A stretch of 12,412 nt of DNA, taken from the NCBI GenBank assembly GCA_030695605.1, contig JAUYQE010000006.1, forward strand, positions 1 through 12,412, read 5' to 3'. Origin of the DNA: Nanobdellota archaeon (lineage in GTDB: Archaea > Nanobdellota > Nanobdellia > Woesearchaeales > GW2011-AR9). The stretch's first letter is position 1. Every line of letters starts with the position of its first letter. The translations under genes were made by a program, and so were the position numbers. The notes beneath the pieces are model-generated. The model made no database searches. It was not told where the DNA came from and was given only the letters and a program-made list of their open reading frames with translations. Positions 11,005-12,412 of the stretch are shown piece after piece.

Positions 11005-11367
11005 CTAATAGCAAACTTCTTCCTGCACGGCGTCAAGGATTGCAGTGATGTCGCTTTCTCTTTCTGTGCCGAGCAAGCGCTTCCCGGTTTCTTTCAGCAG
11101 CGCCCCGTAATAACAAAATAATTGGCGCTCTTTTTTTTCCGCGGCATCGCTATGCTCCAGCAATTGCCCCGACGGTATGTCCCCAAAACAGGTATGCCCC
11201 AGCACATAGCGTAATCGGGTGATAAGCCCGCTGTAGAGTTTGCGCACTCTTCCCAACTCATAGAACAGATCTTCATTGCTCAGGCCCCGCAGCATTTTTT
11301 CGAGCTCTTCCGGTTCTGCCCCGCCCTCCGGCGGAATTAATGCTGTTTCTTCTGTCGGGCCTGCCAT
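11005..11367 (-). CDS. 120 aa helical protein of unknown function
   Basis: The start is placed at the ATG at 11367, 4 nt after the stop of the NFACT gene; an upstream TTG (11382) would overlap that gene. The first 20 residues are Pro/Gly/Glu rich and probably disordered. The rest is helical: PEELEKMLRGLSNEDLFYEL (19-38), then VRKLYSGLITRLRYVLGHTC (41-60), then a loop GDIPSGQLLEH (62-72), and EKKERQLFCYYGALLKETGK (77-96), ending in a helix with EEVCY. Its content and length suggest a small helical bundle. It is sandwiched between an NFACT protein and a YprB-like exonuclease in one transcription unit. I do not recognise it. It is not an NFACT-R domain: it lacks that domain's beta-rich pattern. 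Confidence 0.65.
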   Translation of the reverse strand: MAGPTEETALIPPEGGAEPEELEKMLRGLSNEDLFYELGRVRKLYSGLITRLRYVLGHTCFGDIPSGQLLEHSDAAEKKERQLFCYYGALLKETGKRLLGTERESDITAILDAVQEEVCY

Positions 11368-11371
11368 GGGG

Positions 11372-12412
11372 TTAGATGTCAATGACCATTTTTTTCGTTT
11401 GCAGGTTTACGGATATTACGTGCTTCTCTTTTTGGAGCCCTTCTTTGACTGCTTCCCAGCCTTTTTCCTGCCGGATCTGTCTTGCTTTCTGCAGGAGCTC
11501 CTGCACGGGGGCATATTCTTCATAGAGCCGCTCTCCCTTTTTCGTTTCCGTTATTATCTTTTCCTGCAGCCCGGCAATAGTTGCTTCCTGCAGGGCAATC
11601 ATCTTTTGCAGCGTCGCAATTTTCTGCTCATACGGTGAGGGCTTTTTGTGCACTTCCTGCAGGGAGAGCAGCTCGCCATAGGTCGCGGTTTCTTTGAGCG
11701 GCGTTTTTCCCAGAAGAGGGAAAGGCGTTATCTCTTGCTCATACTGGTAGCCTTGGGGATGTTGCAGTTCCCGCAGGATTTCCTGCAAAGAATCGAAGAG
11801 CTTTTTTACCTCTTTTTCTGATATGCTTTTCGGCACTTTTTCTTTTTCTATCTCTGCCCTTCTGCACAGCTCCTCAGCATACAGGCCACCCCACCCCAGG
11901 TCTGTTGCCAAAGCCATGGCCAGATTCTTTTTCTCGCTCTTCTGCAAGAGCTCTTTTAGCTGTTTTTCCGTCAGCATTTTCCAATTGATTCCTGGTGTGG
12001 GGAAGACGTATTTTTCGTTTACTTTAATGGTGCGGTCTTTCCAGCGCTGCTGCTCCAGAACGCCGAGTATCATCCTATTCTCATCGGCCAAAATAACATT
12101 TCCTTTGGCGAACAGTTCAATAATCAGAAAATAGCGCTGTTTTTTTTCGAGGGTGAAGATGATGATGCGTTCCGCATCCTGCTGCTGCAGTTCTTTGAGC
12201 GCCGCATTATCCAGATGCTTCCGCAGCTGCAGGCAGAAACTGAAAGGTTGTAGAGGAATTTCTTTCTGCTCGGTAAGGAACAATCCTTTTCCGGCCATAA
12301 TCTTCAGAAGCTGCTTTCCCCGCTGGGGCACATGGATTTGTAGCAGGATCTCTTTCTTCTCCGGCTGATAGATCTGGGCAATCTTTCCCCCCACCAGAAA
12401 TTGCAGTTCCTG
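11372..12412 (-). CDS. NFACT-N (RqcH/NEMF-type) protein, 5' end outside window, no NFACT-R domain
   Basis: The frame is open to the window edge, so the first 15 or so residues are missing; 346 are visible. The window starts in the family N-terminal motif, ELQFLVGGKIAQIYQ. Typical NFACT-N features follow: LQIHVP, LRKHLDNA, ERIIIF, a RYFLIIELFAKGNVILAD segment, then KYVFPTP. A helical region and a coiled coil (about 265-325, QKIATLQKMIALQEATIAGL) come next. Relatives bind obstructed large ribosomal subunits and, in RqcH, recruit tRNA for C-terminal tailing of stalled peptides. The protein stops right after the strand HVISVNLQTKKMVIDI, where the C-terminal NFACT-R domain normally begins, and no NFACT-R sequence follows. 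Full-length archaeal relatives are much longer. The family Asp-Arg pair reads Glu-Arg (DAERII). The 120 aa gene follows by 4 nt. Confidence 0.85.
   Translation of the reverse strand, partial: QELQFLVGGKIAQIYQPEKKEILLQIHVPQRGKQLLKIMAGKGLFLTEQKEIPLQPFSFCLQLRKHLDNAALKELQQQDAERIIIFTLEKKQRYFLIIELFAKGNVILADENRMILGVLEQQRWKDRTIKVNEKYVFPTPGINWKMLTEKQLKELLQKSEKKNLAMALATDLGWGGLYAEELCRRAEIEKEKVPKSISEKEVKKLFDSLQEILRELQHPQGYQYEQEITPFPLLGKTPLKETATYGELLSLQEVHKKPSPYEQKIATLQKMIALQEATIAGLQEKIITETKKGERLYEEYAPVQELLQKARQIRQEKGWEAVKEGLQKEKHVISVNLQTKKMVIDI

Noticed and set aside
11276..11638. 120-codon + strand frame opposite the NFACT gene
   Set aside because: Its Phe/Leu/Cys-rich product mimics a membrane protein but is the antisense of a Lys/Gln/Glu-rich coiled coil.
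11490..12250. Clustered CTGCAG sequences in the NFACT gene
   Set aside because: They arise from repeated Leu-Gln codons in the coiled coil and helices, not from a repeat element.
1..12412. tRNA genes, CRISPR repeats or insertion sequences
   Set aside because: I looked through the gaps (the largest is about 110 bp at 3667-3776) and found no cloverleaf, regularly spaced repeat or transposase.

Overview
The window looks like a chromosomal segment of an archaeon. It carries an archaeal Hef-type fork helicase/nuclease, an archaeal/eukaryotic-type tryptophanyl-tRNA synthetase, an NFACT (RqcH/NEMF-type) ribosome quality-control protein, and archaeal TATA boxes about 25-27 nt upstream of many start codons, the pattern of leaderless mRNAs. 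Very tight packing, many small proteins and domain-reduced versions of conserved proteins would fit a DPANN-type lineage (Woesearchaeota/Pacearchaeota-like). That placement is inference; there is no rRNA here to settle it. I see no tRNA, rRNA, CRISPR array, transposase or integrase.

Layout. Positions 1-2083 (+ strand) hold four unrecognised small or medium genes (47, 101, 195 and 266 aa). The 195 and 266 aa products share an architecture and may be diverged paralogues; the start of the second is obscured by a possible one-base frameshift. A HAD-family 5'(3')-deoxyribonucleotidase-like gene follows (2092-2679). Facing it on the - strand is a two-gene unit with an ATGA start/stop overlap: an unrecognised 210 aa protein (3034-3666) and a 4-TM small DMT/SMR-like transporter (2720-3037). 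Positions 618-2083 and 3034-3666 read as accessory DNA.

From 3667 the content is more conserved. A divergent promoter region with tandem ATAAC/GTTAT inverted repeats precedes a 228 aa HTH-like + ACT-like regulator candidate, then the 733 aa Hef (4506-6707). A bidirectional hairpin/T-tract terminator separates Hef from a convergent DoxX-family membrane protein. A circularly permuted GTPase of the YlqF/RbgA type and a small charged protein diverge from one shared TATA box near 8020. A two-gene membrane operon (75 aa 2-TM protein, then a 2-TM/PH-like protein) follows on the - strand.

The right end is a - strand cluster transcribed from beyond the window edge: NFACT-N protein (5' end cut off by the window, and lacking NFACT-R), a 120 aa unknown, a YprB-like DEDDy exonuclease, and TrpRS. 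TrpRS begins inside the exonuclease gene from its own promoter. The themes are translation/ribosome maintenance (TrpRS, NFACT, YlqF-like GTPase) and DNA repair/nuclease functions (Hef, YprB-like).

Genes at the head of a transcript mostly look leaderless. Internal or leadered genes (DoxX, the 75 aa gene, the PH-like gene, the ORF at 1239) instead have clear GGAGG-type Shine-Dalgarno sites, so two initiation modes seem to coexist.
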